Shown in pieces: positions 24,521 to 32,490 of a stretch of DNA of 32,490 bases. The translations under genes and the position numbers were made by a program. Location of the stretch: NCBI GenBank assembly GCA_020426845.1, contig JAGQPF010000009.1, positions 1 through 32,490 on the forward strand, read 5' to 3'. Numbering within the stretch: the stretch's first letter is position 1; every line of letters starts with the position of its first letter. The stretch is from Planctomycetales bacterium (GTDB taxonomy: Bacteria > Planctomycetota > Planctomycetia > Pirellulales > Pirellulaceae). Below the pieces are notes generated by a model, which was not told the origin of the DNA, searched no databases, and worked only from the letters and a program-made list of their open reading frames with translations.

Positions 24521-25498
24521 GTGAAGGCATTTGAATATGCGGCCCCGCAAACCGAGGCAGACGCGGTGCGACTGCTGGCTGACAGCCCTCGCGCCGAGGT
24601 GCTGGCCGGGGGGACGGACCTGGTGGGATTGATGAAGTCGCTGATCGTCCAGCCCGACCGGGTCGTTAACATCATGGAGATTGACTCGATCCGCGGCATC
24701 GCGCCCACGGACGAGGGCGGAGTCGAAATCGGCGCCGCCGTGACGCTCGAGGGCCTGCTCGACAGCCCCGAGCTCGCGCCCTACCAGGCACTCCAGGAGG
24801 CCGCCGCCTCCGTCAACAGCATGCAGCTGCAGTGCCAGGGCACCATCGGCGGCGACCTTTGCCAACGCCCTCGGTGCTGGTTCTTCCGCAACGGACAGGA
24901 CCTGCTGGGAGCGTCGGCCGAGCAGGGCGACAACCGCCACCATGCGATTCTCGGCAACACGGGCGCCGCGAAATTCGTCTCGGCCTCGCGGCTGGGCCCC
25001 GCCTTGATTGCTCTCGAAGCAACGCTCCGCGTGATCGGCCCCGGCCAAGACGAGCAGTGGATCGGCGCCGCGGACTTCTTCCGCACGCCGCGTCACTCCG
25101 GCCAGCGCGAAACGGTACTCGAGCCCGGTCAGTTGCTCACTCACATCGTGCTGCCCCCGCTGGAAGGTCGGCTGAGCGCCGCTTACGAGGTGAAGCACGG
25201 CTGCGGCCCGGAGGATCCGATGGCTGCCGCCGCGGTCGCCTTCACACATCGTGCCGGCGTCGTGGAGCATGCCACCATCGTGATGGGCCATGTCGCGCCA
25301 ACTCCTTGGGTCGCGGACAGCGCTGCACTCGCGCTGGCCGGACAGGTCGTCAACGCGATGACCGCCGAGCGAATCGGCGAACTGGCCGTGGCCGGCGCCA
25401 CGCCGCTCTCCAACAACCAGCACAAGGTTCAGCTTGCCAAAGTCGCCGTCAAACGCGCACTGCTGCAAGCCGCCGGACTCGAAACGGGAGGATTCTAG
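24521..25498 (+). CDS. FAD-binding subunit, xanthine dehydrogenase family
   Basis: A 325-aa FAD subunit (CoxM/YagS type). FAD-binding motifs are LAGGTDLVGLM (29-38) and GTIGGDLCQRPRCWFFR (107-123); the C-terminal CO-dehydrogenase flavoprotein domain follows (AYEVKHGCGPEDPMAAAAVAF). In E. coli PaoB an extra 4Fe-4S cluster is held by cysteines following QRxRCxYFR. Here only C119 of that set remains, and the following part reads DLLGASAEQGDNRHHAILGN without the others, so no such cluster is expected. It starts at GTG 24521, two bases after the Moco-subunit stop, with GGGAGG (24507-24512) eight bases upstream. It forms an operon with its neighbours. Confidence 0.9.
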   Translation: MKAFEYAAPQTEADAVRLLADSPRAEVLAGGTDLVGLMKSLIVQPDRVVNIMEIDSIRGIAPTDEGGVEIGAAVTLEGLLDSPELAPYQALQEAAASVNSMQLQCQGTIGGDLCQRPRCWFFRNGQDLLGASAEQGDNRHHAILGNTGAAKFVSASRLGPALIALEATLRVIGPGQDEQWIGAADFFRTPRHSGQRETVLEPGQLLTHIVLPPLEGRLSAAYEVKHGCGPEDPMAAAAVAFTHRAGVVEHATIVMGHVAPTPWVADSAALALAGQVVNAMTAERIGELAVAGATPLSNNQHKVQLAKVAVKRALLQAAGLETGGF

Positions 25499-25501
25499 GC
25501 G

Positions 25502-25738
25502 ATGCCATTCGAAAAGCACTACAACCAGTTGGAGCCGGCCGAGCACGAGCCGTGCATCCATCTGCGCAGCAAGGCGATCTATGTCACTGGCGAGCTGAAG
25601 CCTCATCACTCCGATGAAGACGGCAGCCATTACTGCTGGTGCAATCTGACCCAGCATGTCATTGGCCCCGACAAAAGCGATGTTGAGCATCGCCAATGCG
25701 GCCCGGGCCGCGAGTGCTACCGGGACTCGCACGGGTAG
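25502..25738 (+). CDS. Small Cys/His-rich protein at the end of the molybdenum-enzyme operon
   Basis: A 78-aa protein that I cannot assign to a family. It has five cysteines (C18, C45, C47, C66, C72) and many histidines (H6, H15, H20, H35, H36, H43, H52, H63, H77), with a CWC motif, and no signal peptide. This composition suggests metal binding. ATG 25502 lies three bases after the FAD-subunit stop and GGGAGG (25486-25491) precedes it, so it is clearly translated with the operon. It could be a maturation factor or an extra redox protein for the enzyme; this is inference from position only. Confidence 0.7.
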   Translation: MPFEKHYNQLEPAEHEPCIHLRSKAIYVTGELKPHHSDEDGSHYCWCNLTQHVIGPDKSDVEHRQCGPGRECYRDSHG

Positions 25739-25878
25739 ACGTTCGTAGCAGCCTGAAAAAGTCCGATTCAGCGCGCCGATTGCGACGATCGGCGAGCGGC
25801 GAATCGGCGCAGCTTCCAACGGCGGGCGGAAGGCAACTCCTTGCGCCCGTTTTTCGTTGGTTTCCCCACCCCTTGTAC

Positions 25879-25898
25879 CATGGACCTCCATGGACCTC
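25879..25898. repeat. Tandem 10-bp duplication
   Basis: CATGGACCTC occurs twice head-to-tail in the 199-bp gap between the molybdenum-enzyme operon and the rRNA methyltransferase gene. The gap holds no other gene and no clear terminator, only a weak CTGAA/TTCAG pair near 25753-25771. Confidence 0.7.
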
Positions 25899-25937
25899 CG
25901 CGGCCACAGGCAGGCGGAGAGATCGATCGAGTAACGC

Positions 25938-27041
25938 GTGAGCTCCTTCATTTACATCGGCTGTCAGCCCGGCACGAACTCGGTCTGCAAACGCTCCCTG
26001 GCCGGCGCCCATCCGGAGCTTCGTTTCGCGTACTCCCGCCCGGGGTTCATGACCTACAAGGCAGAGACGCCGGCCCAGGACTTGCGTTGCGCCTTTGCTC
26101 GCGTGCATGGCGAGACGCTTGGCCGAGCGTCCGGAAGTTCGGCCGAGTGCGCGGAGGCATTCTGGCAGATCGCGGATCAGCAATGGCTGACCAACGCATC
26201 GCCCGCGCCGCGCCAGCTGCATATTTGGGCGAGAACCGACCGGCTGCTTCGCGCCAACACAGCCTCGGCGAATGACACCGAGGTGACCGAGCTCGCTCCT
26301 CATGCCAACTCGCCGCTTCAGCAAGCGATCAATGCGCTGACGCCCGGGGCTGCCGAGCGCAACATGCAAATCAACGAAGTGGCACGCCCCGATCATTGGA
26401 TTCTCGACTGCGTCGTCGTCGAGCCCGAGGAGTGGTGGGCTGGCCGCCGCCGCGCCACCTCGGTGCCGGCCCGCTGGGTGGGCGGGTTTCCACCTTGGGC
26501 GCCGCCCGAGAACATGGTCTCGAGAGCTTACCTGAAAATGAAGGAGGCCCTTGCCTGGTCTCGAATGCCGATTCGCGCCGGTGACATCGTGGCAGAGATC
26601 GGCAGCGCTCCCGGCGGCGCCTGTCAGGCATTGCTCGAACTGGGCGCACAGGTCATCGGCATCGACCCCGCCGAGATGGATCCGATCGTGCTCGTGCACC
26701 CTCGATTCACACACATTCGCCGGCGCGGCGTCGAAGTTCGGCGACGCGATTTGGCCGAGGCGCGTTGGCTGTGCGTCGACTCCAACATCAGCCCCGACGA
26801 GTGCTTGACGATGTTGGAATCGCTCCACGCGCACGATCAAGTGCAGTTCAACGGGATGTTGATCACACTCAAGTTGCCCGATTGGCGTCTGGCCGATCAG
26901 CTCGACGAGTTTCTCGAGCGAATTCGCCAATGCGGCTACAAGACGGTCAAGCCGCGGCACCTGCACTTCAATCGCCAGGAACTGTGCATCGCCGCGGTGC
27001 GCAGCGCGGGGCTGGTGCGCCGCCCAAGGCACAAGAAGTAG
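25938..27041 (+). CDS. RlmM-like FtsJ-fold 2'-O-ribose methyltransferase
   Basis: A 367-aa protein with an N-terminal domain of unclear role (residues 1-190) and a C-terminal FtsJ-type SAM domain as in RlmM, which methylates the 2'-OH of C2498 in 23S rRNA in E. coli. The catalytic K-D-K-E set is visible: K200 in VSRAYLKMKEAL, D281 in LCVDSNISP, K312 in LITLKLPDW, E348 in RQELCI. The SAM motif is VAEIGSAPGGACQALLELG (from residue 218) followed by GIDPAEMD. Start GTG 25938 is forced: an in-frame TAA lies at 25932-25934. The exact rRNA or other RNA target is not proven. It stands between two operons. Confidence 0.85.
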   Translation: MSSFIYIGCQPGTNSVCKRSLAGAHPELRFAYSRPGFMTYKAETPAQDLRCAFARVHGETLGRASGSSAECAEAFWQIADQQWLTNASPAPRQLHIWARTDRLLRANTASANDTEVTELAPHANSPLQQAINALTPGAAERNMQINEVARPDHWILDCVVVEPEEWWAGRRRATSVPARWVGGFPPWAPPENMVSRAYLKMKEALAWSRMPIRAGDIVAEIGSAPGGACQALLELGAQVIGIDPAEMDPIVLVHPRFTHIRRRGVEVRRRDLAEARWLCVDSNISPDECLTMLESLHAHDQVQFNGMLITLKLPDWRLADQLDEFLERIRQCGYKTVKPRHLHFNRQELCIAAVRSAGLVRRPRHKK

Positions 27042-27281
27042 CTCGAATTCGCCAAGGCCGGCAGGGCACGTGGATCGGCTCCCGCATACCGATGGGGGAT
27101 TCCGAATTTGCCGGTTGCACGGGCGAATCTTCGTCAGCGGCGCGAATTTTTCGAGAATGAGCAGCCGGCGGCGCCCCGCGTTGGACACGCATTGCCGCCA
27201 ATCTATGTTTGCTTGCCTACAGAACGAAGGCTTGGCGGCCCACTCGTCTGGCCTCGAATCCCCACCACCGTCGTGCCCGTC

Positions 27282-28733
27282 ATGCAGCGCGTCCACCCCA
27301 TCTCAAACCGCGTCCTCGCCGGCGGCATCGCATTGTCGGTGCTGCTTGTGATCGTCGCGGCGTGGCTGCCTGACACATCGTTGTCAGCGACGTTGCGGCT
27401 GAGCCTGACCTGCGCTGGCTTGGGAATGGCGATCGGCTTGTCGTGGTGGAGCTACTGGCTGCTTTTGCAGCATCAGGAAGAGGCTCGCTGCGCGCTCGCT
27501 CGCCTGACTCAAATGGATGAAATGGACCTGCTGAGCGGTTGTGTCGACGAACTGCCGAAAGTGTCGGCGCTCAACAAGTGGAGCGACGTTTGCGAAGGGC
27601 TGGCGACGAAGCTGGCGGAGTCCGCCAAGCTCACCTTCGGCGCCGAGTCGGGAAAAGCCGAAGCGGAGCTGCGCGTGCACCAGCTCGATAACCAACGTCG
27701 GCGCGCAACCGACGTCGTGGCGGCGCTGCCCGTTCCGATTGTCGCCATCAACCAATATGACGAGGTGGTGCTCAGCAACCACGCCGCGGCCGAGTTGTTC
27801 GGCTGGAAAGACGTGCCGTTGGGGCGGGCCTTGGGCGAAGTCTCGCCGAGCGCCCAGCTGACGGAGCTGCTGACCTCGGTGCGTTGTCGAGGAGGCCCGG
27901 GCACCCGGACCTTGGAGCTGAACTGGGGGGAAGACCACCATCAGCGTCACTATCGCGCCACCTGCCGCAGCCTTTCCGAACGACAGGAGCAGAGCGTTGG
28001 CGCGGTCGTCGTCATGGAGAACATCTCCGATCGACGCGCACTGCAACAGCGGAACGCAGAGTTCGTCTCGGCCGCCAGCCATGAAATCAAGGCGCCACTG
28101 GCCGGCATCAAGGCCTATGTGGAATTGCTGGCCGACGGCGACGTGCACGACGACGCGTCGCGTGACGAGTTCGTGCAGGTCATCGACGACCAAGCAGAAC
28201 GTTTGCAACGGCTGATCGACAACTTGCTCGATCTTGCCCGCATGGAGGCAGGCGTCGAGTCGGTTCGAAAATCGGGCGGGCCGCTCAACGAGGTGCTGGA
28301 AGAGGCGCTGCGGGTCGTGACGCCGGCGGCTGAGCAAAAGCAGCTGCAGCTCGTGAGCGACTTGAGCCCGATGTACCTCAGCGTCATGGCAGACCGGGAC
28401 ATGCTGCTCCAAGCGGCCATCAACCTGCTCTCCAACGCGGTCAAGTACACCGAGGCGGGCGGGCAAATCTTCGTCCGCAGCCGGCTCGAGGATTCGTTGA
28501 TCAGCTTTGAGGTGCAGGACACCGGCATCGGCCTCAGCGAGGAGGACTGCCGCCGCGTGTTCGAGAAATTCTATCGAGCGTCCAACGGGAACATGGCGCC
28601 CGGCACCGGGCTGGGCCTGACGCTCGCCAAACATATTGTCGAGGACGTTCATGGCGGGCGATTGTCTGTCTCGAGCGAGCTCGGCACTGGAACCGTGTTT
28701 CGAGTCACGCTTCCCCGGCACGTCCAATCGTAG
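27282..28733 (+). CDS. Membrane PAS histidine kinase (PhoR-like)
   Basis: A 483-aa sensor kinase: two membrane segments (about residues 11-29 and 38-62) with a very short periplasmic loop, a HAMP-like/linker region, a PAS domain (from about residue 148, VVAALPVPIVAINQYDEVVLSNHAAAELFGW), then HisKA and HATPase domains. The H-box is AASHEIKAPLAGIKAYVELL with H267. N-box INLLSNAVKYT, G1 VQDTGIGLSEED, F-box FEKFYRAS and G2 GTGLGLTLAKHIV are all intact. The short loop argues for sensing by the PAS domain or within the membrane. Start ATG 27282 is chosen at the signal anchor; GTG 27273 and longer starts are possible. The adjacent receiver protein starts 51 bp downstream. Confidence 0.88.
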   Translation: MQRVHPISNRVLAGGIALSVLLVIVAAWLPDTSLSATLRLSLTCAGLGMAIGLSWWSYWLLLQHQEEARCALARLTQMDEMDLLSGCVDELPKVSALNKWSDVCEGLATKLAESAKLTFGAESGKAEAELRVHQLDNQRRRATDVVAALPVPIVAINQYDEVVLSNHAAAELFGWKDVPLGRALGEVSPSAQLTELLTSVRCRGGPGTRTLELNWGEDHHQRHYRATCRSLSERQEQSVGAVVVMENISDRRALQQRNAEFVSAASHEIKAPLAGIKAYVELLADGDVHDDASRDEFVQVIDDQAERLQRLIDNLLDLARMEAGVESVRKSGGPLNEVLEEALRVVTPAAEQKQLQLVSDLSPMYLSVMADRDMLLQAAINLLSNAVKYTEAGGQIFVRSRLEDSLISFEVQDTGIGLSEEDCRRVFEKFYRASNGNMAPGTGLGLTLAKHIVEDVHGGRLSVSSELGTGTVFRVTLPRHVQS

Positions 28734-28783
28734 GAACAAGAAGACCATCTCCTTGTTCCGCAGCTGCACCAAGAGGCAAAAAC

Positions 28784-29263
28784 ATGACGACCACCAACAT
28801 CACTGCCGAACCGATTCATGACGCCGCGCCGATCGCGGCCACGCAAGCTCGTCGCGGCCGCGTGCTGCTCTGCGACGACGACATCTTCATTCTCCGCGCC
28901 GGCGAACTGAAGCTCCGCCACGCCGGCTTCGAAGTCTGCTTCGCCCACGACGGCTTGCAGGCCTGGGAAATGCTTGGCGGCGACAACGAGCCGTTCAACG
29001 TGCTCGTCACCGACCGCCAGATGCCTCGCATGGACGGCGTTGAGTTGATCCAAAAAATTCGCGGAGCCGACCAAGCTTGGCTGCGGGAGCTGCCAATCAT
29101 CCTGCTCACCTCGCGGGCGCACGACCTGGGCGAGTGCGCGGTGAGCATGACCATGGACAAGCCGTTCAGCCCGCGCAATCTCGTGCGACAAGTCGAGCAA
29201 CTGTGTCACTTGGACGAACTCGCCGCCGGGCAGCCCGCGGACACAAGCGCGGCTCAACAGTAG
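28784..29263 (+). CDS. Single-domain response regulator
   Basis: A 159-aa CheY-like receiver protein with an N-terminal extension of about 25 residues and no output domain. Acidic residues D31 and D32 (VLLCDDDIF), phosphoacceptor D77 (VTDRQMPRMDG), T109/S110 and K126 (MDKPFSP) are present. It probably takes phosphate from the kinase upstream and signals by protein contact; the STAS protein next to it is the obvious candidate partner. ATG 28784 has an AGAGG ribosome site about eight bases upstream. Confidence 0.88.
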   Translation: MTTTNITAEPIHDAAPIAATQARRGRVLLCDDDIFILRAGELKLRHAGFEVCFAHDGLQAWEMLGGDNEPFNVLVTDRQMPRMDGVELIQKIRGADQAWLRELPIILLTSRAHDLGECAVSMTMDKPFSPRNLVRQVEQLCHLDELAAGQPADTSAAQQ

Positions 29264-29287
29264 CAGAATTCACGAGCGGGGGATGGG

Positions 29288-29614
29288 ATGGCGATGATTA
29301 CCGAGGTGTTCGGGGATGTGGTCGTGCTGCACACGACACAGGACCTGAACGAAACCATGGGAGTCACGATGCGCGAACAGCTCCGGCCACGCAACAACCA
29401 CAAGGTGGTCGTCGACCTGGACGCCACCGAGCGAGTGGAGAACGCGGGCCTGGAGTCATTGCTCAATCTGCAGGACACGCTGCGGCACAAGGGAGGCGAC
29501 GTCCGGGTCAGCGTCGCCAATCCCTCCATCCGCAAGATCCTCGAGATCACTCGACTCGACCAGCAGTTGGAAGTCTACGACTGCATCATTGATGCTGTTC
29601 GCAGCTACGACTAA
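29288..29614 (+). CDS. STAS-domain protein (anti-sigma-factor-antagonist-like) lacking the phospho-Ser
   Basis: A 108-aa single STAS domain (SpoIIAA/RsbV fold). In SpoIIAA-type antagonists the conserved patch DSSGL carries the serine phosphorylated by a partner kinase; here the patch reads VENAGLESLL, so the phosphorylatable serine is absent and it would be constitutively unphosphorylated or act as a scaffold. The rest fits the fold: EVFGDVVVLHTTQDLNETMG at the start, VVVDLDATERVENAG, DVRVSVANPSIRKILEITRLDQQLEVYDC at the end. Start ATG 29288 lies 24 bp after the response-regulator stop; ATGs at 29283 and 29294 are near but less likely. It is followed by an inverted-repeat element. Confidence 0.82.
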   Translation: MAMITEVFGDVVVLHTTQDLNETMGVTMREQLRPRNNHKVVVDLDATERVENAGLESLLNLQDTLRHKGGDVRVSVANPSIRKILEITRLDQQLEVYDCIIDAVRSYD

Positions 29615-29617
29615 GGA

Positions 29618-29710
29618 GGCCGTTGAAAAACACCTGATCCGGCAATCGACATGGCGTTTTTCCGCGAAGTGAAGGTGGTTTCGATTGCCAGTGGGGTGTT
29701 TTTCAGCCGG
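29618..29710. repeat. Imperfect inverted-repeat element of about 93 bp
   Basis: The left arm (29618-29649) contains TTGAAAAACACC, then GGCAATCGA. The right arm (29681-29710) contains TCGATTGCC, then GGTGTTTTTCAGCC. Twenty bases of about 28 pair exactly (TGAAAAACACC and GGCAATCGA with their complements), around a 31-base centre. It sits three bases after the STAS stop and 68 bases before gspE. GGCCGTTGAAAAA at the outer end resembles terminal repeats of several bacterial insertion sequences, so it may be a MITE-like remnant; it may also act as a terminator or RNA structure. No target-site duplication was clear. Confidence 0.75.
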
Positions 29711-29778
29711 CTGCGAACAAAGATCCCCCGGGAAACAACAACAACGAGTCGACTTCGGACCGATCGCGCGAGACGGCC

Positions 29779-31530
29779 ATGCCTCTAATTGCCAACGATG
29801 CGCCGCTAGGCGAACGGCTGATCCACCGAGGCTACCTCACGCGCGGACAGCTCGAAACAGCGCTGCAGCTTCAACGAGAGGACGTCTCACGGCGGCTCTT
29901 GGGCGAGATTCTCGTTGAGCTCGAGTACTGCACGGAAGAGCACATCGTGGAATGCCTGGCCATGTCGCTGGGCGTGCCGTTCGCCCGTCTCGACGCCTCT
30001 CTGTACGACCCGCAGTCGCTCTCGCTTCTGCAGCGAGACTACATCGAGCAGAACATGGTCGTTCCGCTGTTCTGCGTGTTCGACCGGCTAACGGTCGCGA
30101 TGAGCGAGCCCGCGAATTTGTTTCTGGTCGACGAGGTGTCGCGGCTCACAGGCAAGGAGGTGCAAGTCGTCGCCGCGTCGGTGCGCGACATTCGGCGGCT
30201 GCTGACCACGCTTCCCGATGCGAAGGTCTTCGTGATCGACGACCTGATCGAGGAAGAGTCGCAGTCCGAAGTCACGCTGATCGAGACGGCCGTCCAGGAC
30301 ATCACCGAGATTGAGCACGTCGCTGGCCAGTCTCCCGTCATCCGCCTGGTGAATCATTTGGTCGCCACCGCCGTCAACGAAGGCGCATCGGACATTCACA
30401 TCGAGCCGACGGAGCGCAGCTTGCGCGTGCGCAACCGCGTGGACGGCTTGCTCCACAAGGCAATGGAGATCCCGCTCCATCTGCACGCCGGCATCACGAG
30501 CCGAATCAAGATCATGGGCGCCATGGACATCAGCGAGCGGCGGCTGCCTCAAGACGGCCGCGTGCACGTGATGCTCAACGGCCGCAAGGTCGACCTCCGC
30601 GTCAGCACGTTTCCCAGCCACCGCGGCGAGAAGACCGTGATCCGCGTGCTCGACACCCACAACACCGCGTTGCAACTCAAGGAGCTGGGGTTCGCCGAGG
30701 ACGTGCTCGCTCGCGTCATCAGCGGAGTGCACGCCCCCAACGGCATCGTGCTGGTGACAGGCCCGACCGGCTCGGGAAAAACCACCACGCTCTATGCGGC
30801 GTTGAACGAGATTTCGTCCATGAGCAACAACGTCTGCACGGTTGAGGATCCGATCGAGTACCACTTGCCGCTGGTGAACCAATTTCAGGTTCACGAGCGG
30901 ATTGGGCTGACCTTCTCCGCTGCGCTAAGAACACTGCTGCGACAGGACCCCGACGTGATCATGGTCGGCGAGGTGCGCGACGAAGAGACTGCCAAGACAG
31001 CCATCCAAGCCGCGTTGACGGGCCACTTGGTGCTGACGACGCTGCACACCAACGACGCGCCGTCAGCGATCACTCGGCTCATCAACATGAAGACTGAGCC
31101 CTACATGATCGGGGCCGCGGTCAACATGGTGCTCGCTCAACGCCTGGTGCGCCGCATCTGCTCCAATTGCCGGATCAGCCACGAGGCGCCGAGGAACTTG
31201 CGGCGGATGCTGGAGAAACTCGGACTGGACCCGAAGAATTTGCAGCGTGGCGCCGGCTGCCGCCAGTGCCGCAACACCGGGTACCGCGGCCGCGTGGGGC
31301 TTCACGAATTGCTCACGATCACCGATGACCTCCGCGATCTGATCGTCGCCGGTGTGCCGGTCGCCGAGTTGCGAGCCGCGGCTGTCGCCACAGGCATGAT
31401 TCCGCTGCTAAACGACGGACTCTCCAAAGTCCGCGAAGGCATCACCACGGTGACGGAGGTGCTTCACGTCGCCGGCGACGGCCAGCACCATACACTGGCG
31501 CGCGATCTAGAAACGGAGGAGCCGCGATGA
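29779..31530 (+). CDS. GspE/PilB-type secretion or pilus assembly ATPase
   Basis: A 583-aa cytoplasmic ATPase powering type II secretion or type IV pilus extension. The N-terminal GspE/PilB domain (about 1-140) is followed by the ATPase core: Walker A GPTGSGKT (328-335), Walker B region DPDVIMVGEVRDEETA, His box LTTLHTNDAPSAITRL, and a zinc-binding CSNC (461/464) and CRQC (494/497), as in GspE and PilB. EGASDIHIEPTERSLRVRNRVDG is the usual Asp-box. Length matches the family (550-590 aa). The sequence alone does not separate GspE from PilB. Start ATG 29779 has a weak ribosome site; gspF overlaps its stop. An inverted-repeat element lies upstream. Confidence 0.92.
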   Translation: MPLIANDAPLGERLIHRGYLTRGQLETALQLQREDVSRRLLGEILVELEYCTEEHIVECLAMSLGVPFARLDASLYDPQSLSLLQRDYIEQNMVVPLFCVFDRLTVAMSEPANLFLVDEVSRLTGKEVQVVAASVRDIRRLLTTLPDAKVFVIDDLIEEESQSEVTLIETAVQDITEIEHVAGQSPVIRLVNHLVATAVNEGASDIHIEPTERSLRVRNRVDGLLHKAMEIPLHLHAGITSRIKIMGAMDISERRLPQDGRVHVMLNGRKVDLRVSTFPSHRGEKTVIRVLDTHNTALQLKELGFAEDVLARVISGVHAPNGIVLVTGPTGSGKTTTLYAALNEISSMSNNVCTVEDPIEYHLPLVNQFQVHERIGLTFSAALRTLLRQDPDVIMVGEVRDEETAKTAIQAALTGHLVLTTLHTNDAPSAITRLINMKTEPYMIGAAVNMVLAQRLVRRICSNCRISHEAPRNLRRMLEKLGLDPKNLQRGAGCRQCRNTGYRGRVGLHELLTITDDLRDLIVAGVPVAELRAAAVATGMIPLLNDGLSKVREGITTVTEVLHVAGDGQHHTLARDLETEEPR

Positions 31531-32490
31531 ACTTTAACGGGTGGCCGCTACGACGCGGCCTCAGCCGAGGAGACCGCACGGCCTTGATCGGCCAATTGGC
31601 GCTGATGCTCGACACCGGCATTGCGTTGGATTCGGCGCTGAAGGCGGCCAGCGAGCAGACCGACAGCCCCCGCCTGCGCAGCGTGGCCTTGGACCTCGAG
31701 CACCGCATTCAGGATGGCATGGATCTCTCGGCTGCGTTGGCCCATCACCCCGAGTCGTTTGATCCGATCTTCATCGCCCTCGTGCGCGCCAGCGAGAAAA
31801 CGGGCTCGCTGGCCCAGTGCCTGATGCAGCAAGCCGACCACCAAGAGCGCGACCACGCGCAAGCGCGACGGATTCGAGCGGCGATGACCTACCCGATGCT
31901 GATGTTCGGGCTGGCGATCGTCGTCACCGTGCTGTTGGTTGCGTTCGTGTTGCCACAATTCACGCCGATGTTCCAGCAGCGGGGAGTGAAACTGCCGGTG
32001 GCGACTCGCTGGCTCATGTGCATCGGCGACAGCGTCTCGGCCCATTGGCTATGGTGGCTGCTGGCGGGTGTCGCGCTGGTGAGCGGGTGCGGCTGGGTCC
32101 TGCTGTCCGGCCACCTGCGCCGCACCGTCGACCGCGCCAAGTTGGCCATTCCGATCTGGGGCCCCGCCTATCGCAAAGCAGTGCTGTGCCGGTGCGTCCG
32201 CACTTTGGGAATGCTGCTTGGCAACCAAGTGCCGGTGCTCGAGAGCCTGAAGCTCTGCGCTAAAGTTTCCGGCAGCGAGCCCTACGAGGCGGCATGGCAG
32301 GAGGTGGCCGATCGCGTGGCAACGGGGAGCCGAATTGCCGAGTCGCTGCCCAAACGACTGTTCCCGCCGACGCTGAGGCAGATGTTTCGCGCAGGGGAAG
32401 ATACGGGCCGGTTGTCCGGGATCCTGGACAAAATCAGCCTGCAGTACGAACGAGACGTCGAACTGGCGTTCAAGGCCGCGACGTCTCTGA
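31527..32490 (+). CDS. GspF/PilC-type inner-membrane platform protein, partial
   Basis: At least 321 residues of a GspF/PilC protein; the reading frame is open to the window end, so the C-terminal part is missing. The two repeated T2SSF domains are visible: first LIGQLALMLDTGIALDSALKAASEQ with a membrane segment from about MLMFGLAIVVTVLLVAFVLPQF, then a second segment WLWWLLAGVALVSGCGWVLL and a second LGMLLGNQVPVLESLKLCAKVS. It interacts with the ATPase to drive pseudopilin or pilin assembly. The ATG overlaps the gspE stop (ATGA), indicating translational coupling. Confidence 0.92.
   Translation, partial: MNFNGWPLRRGLSRGDRTALIGQLALMLDTGIALDSALKAASEQTDSPRLRSVALDLEHRIQDGMDLSAALAHHPESFDPIFIALVRASEKTGSLAQCLMQQADHQERDHAQARRIRAAMTYPMLMFGLAIVVTVLLVAFVLPQFTPMFQQRGVKLPVATRWLMCIGDSVSAHWLWWLLAGVALVSGCGWVLLSGHLRRTVDRAKLAIPIWGPAYRKAVLCRCVRTLGMLLGNQVPVLESLKLCAKVSGSEPYEAAWQEVADRVATGSRIAESLPKRLFPPTLRQMFRAGEDTGRLSGILDKISLQYERDVELAFKAATSL

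Noticed and set aside
27247..27265. TCGAATCCCC resembling a tRNA T-loop
   Set aside because: No acceptor, D-arm or anticodon arm could be matched around it.
24473..27296. Long minus-strand frames (492 and 545 aa)
   Set aside because: Antisense to the FAD subunit and the RlmM-like gene, both supported by clear motifs.

Overview
The window looks like a stretch of a GC-rich planctomycete chromosome, most likely Pirellulales or a close relative. This is judged from gene content, not from any database search. The pointers are a TIGR02996-type leucine-rich-repeat protein, a secreted PQQ-like propeller opening with PWPRFRGPNG, DUF3500 and DUF1326 proteins, a secreted hydrolase fused to a glycosidase-like propeller, a stand-alone methanopterin formyltransferase (Ftr), and many short hairpin repeats between genes. 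No tRNA, rRNA, CRISPR array, transposase or phage gene was seen.

Layout. Bases 1-351 hold a 45-bp tandem repeat and no convincing gene. Next come a membrane-bound PAS-GGDEF-HD protein (+), a TylF/MycF-type O-methyltransferase (-), a secreted PQQ-like propeller (+), and a convergent RegA/RegB redox two-component pair (about 5.3-7.3 kb). A large secreted hydrolase-propeller protein (-) follows. From 10.1 to 12.6 kb is a + strand run of 5-formyl-THF cyclo-ligase, Ftr and RmlA. From 12.6 to 21.2 kb are an LRR protein, a secreted endonuclease/exonuclease/phosphatase-fold protein, a DUF3500 protein, an LRR lipoprotein overlapping a zinc-ribbon gene, a SirB1-like protein, a DUF1326 protein and two coupled secreted proteins of unknown function.

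After a repeat-rich gap with a good promoter comes a four-gene operon (21.7-25.7 kb). It encodes a xanthine-dehydrogenase-family molybdenum enzyme as separate Fe-S, Moco and FAD subunits, plus a small Cys/His-rich protein. All four cysteines expected to hold the plant-ferredoxin-type [2Fe-2S] cluster of the Fe-S subunit are serines at exactly the expected spacing, while the second cluster is intact. This is the most unusual point in the window.

The right end holds an RlmM-like rRNA methyltransferase, then a + strand run of histidine kinase, response regulator and STAS protein. An imperfect inverted-repeat element follows, and then the start of a type II secretion/type IV pilus operon (GspE/PilB ATPase and GspF/PilC, the latter cut by the window end). 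The window therefore has three separate signalling modules: c-di-GMP synthesis, redox sensing by RegBA, and the kinase/regulator/STAS trio beside the secretion genes. Promoter calls are by-eye matches to TTGACA/TATAAT-type hexamers and are tentative.
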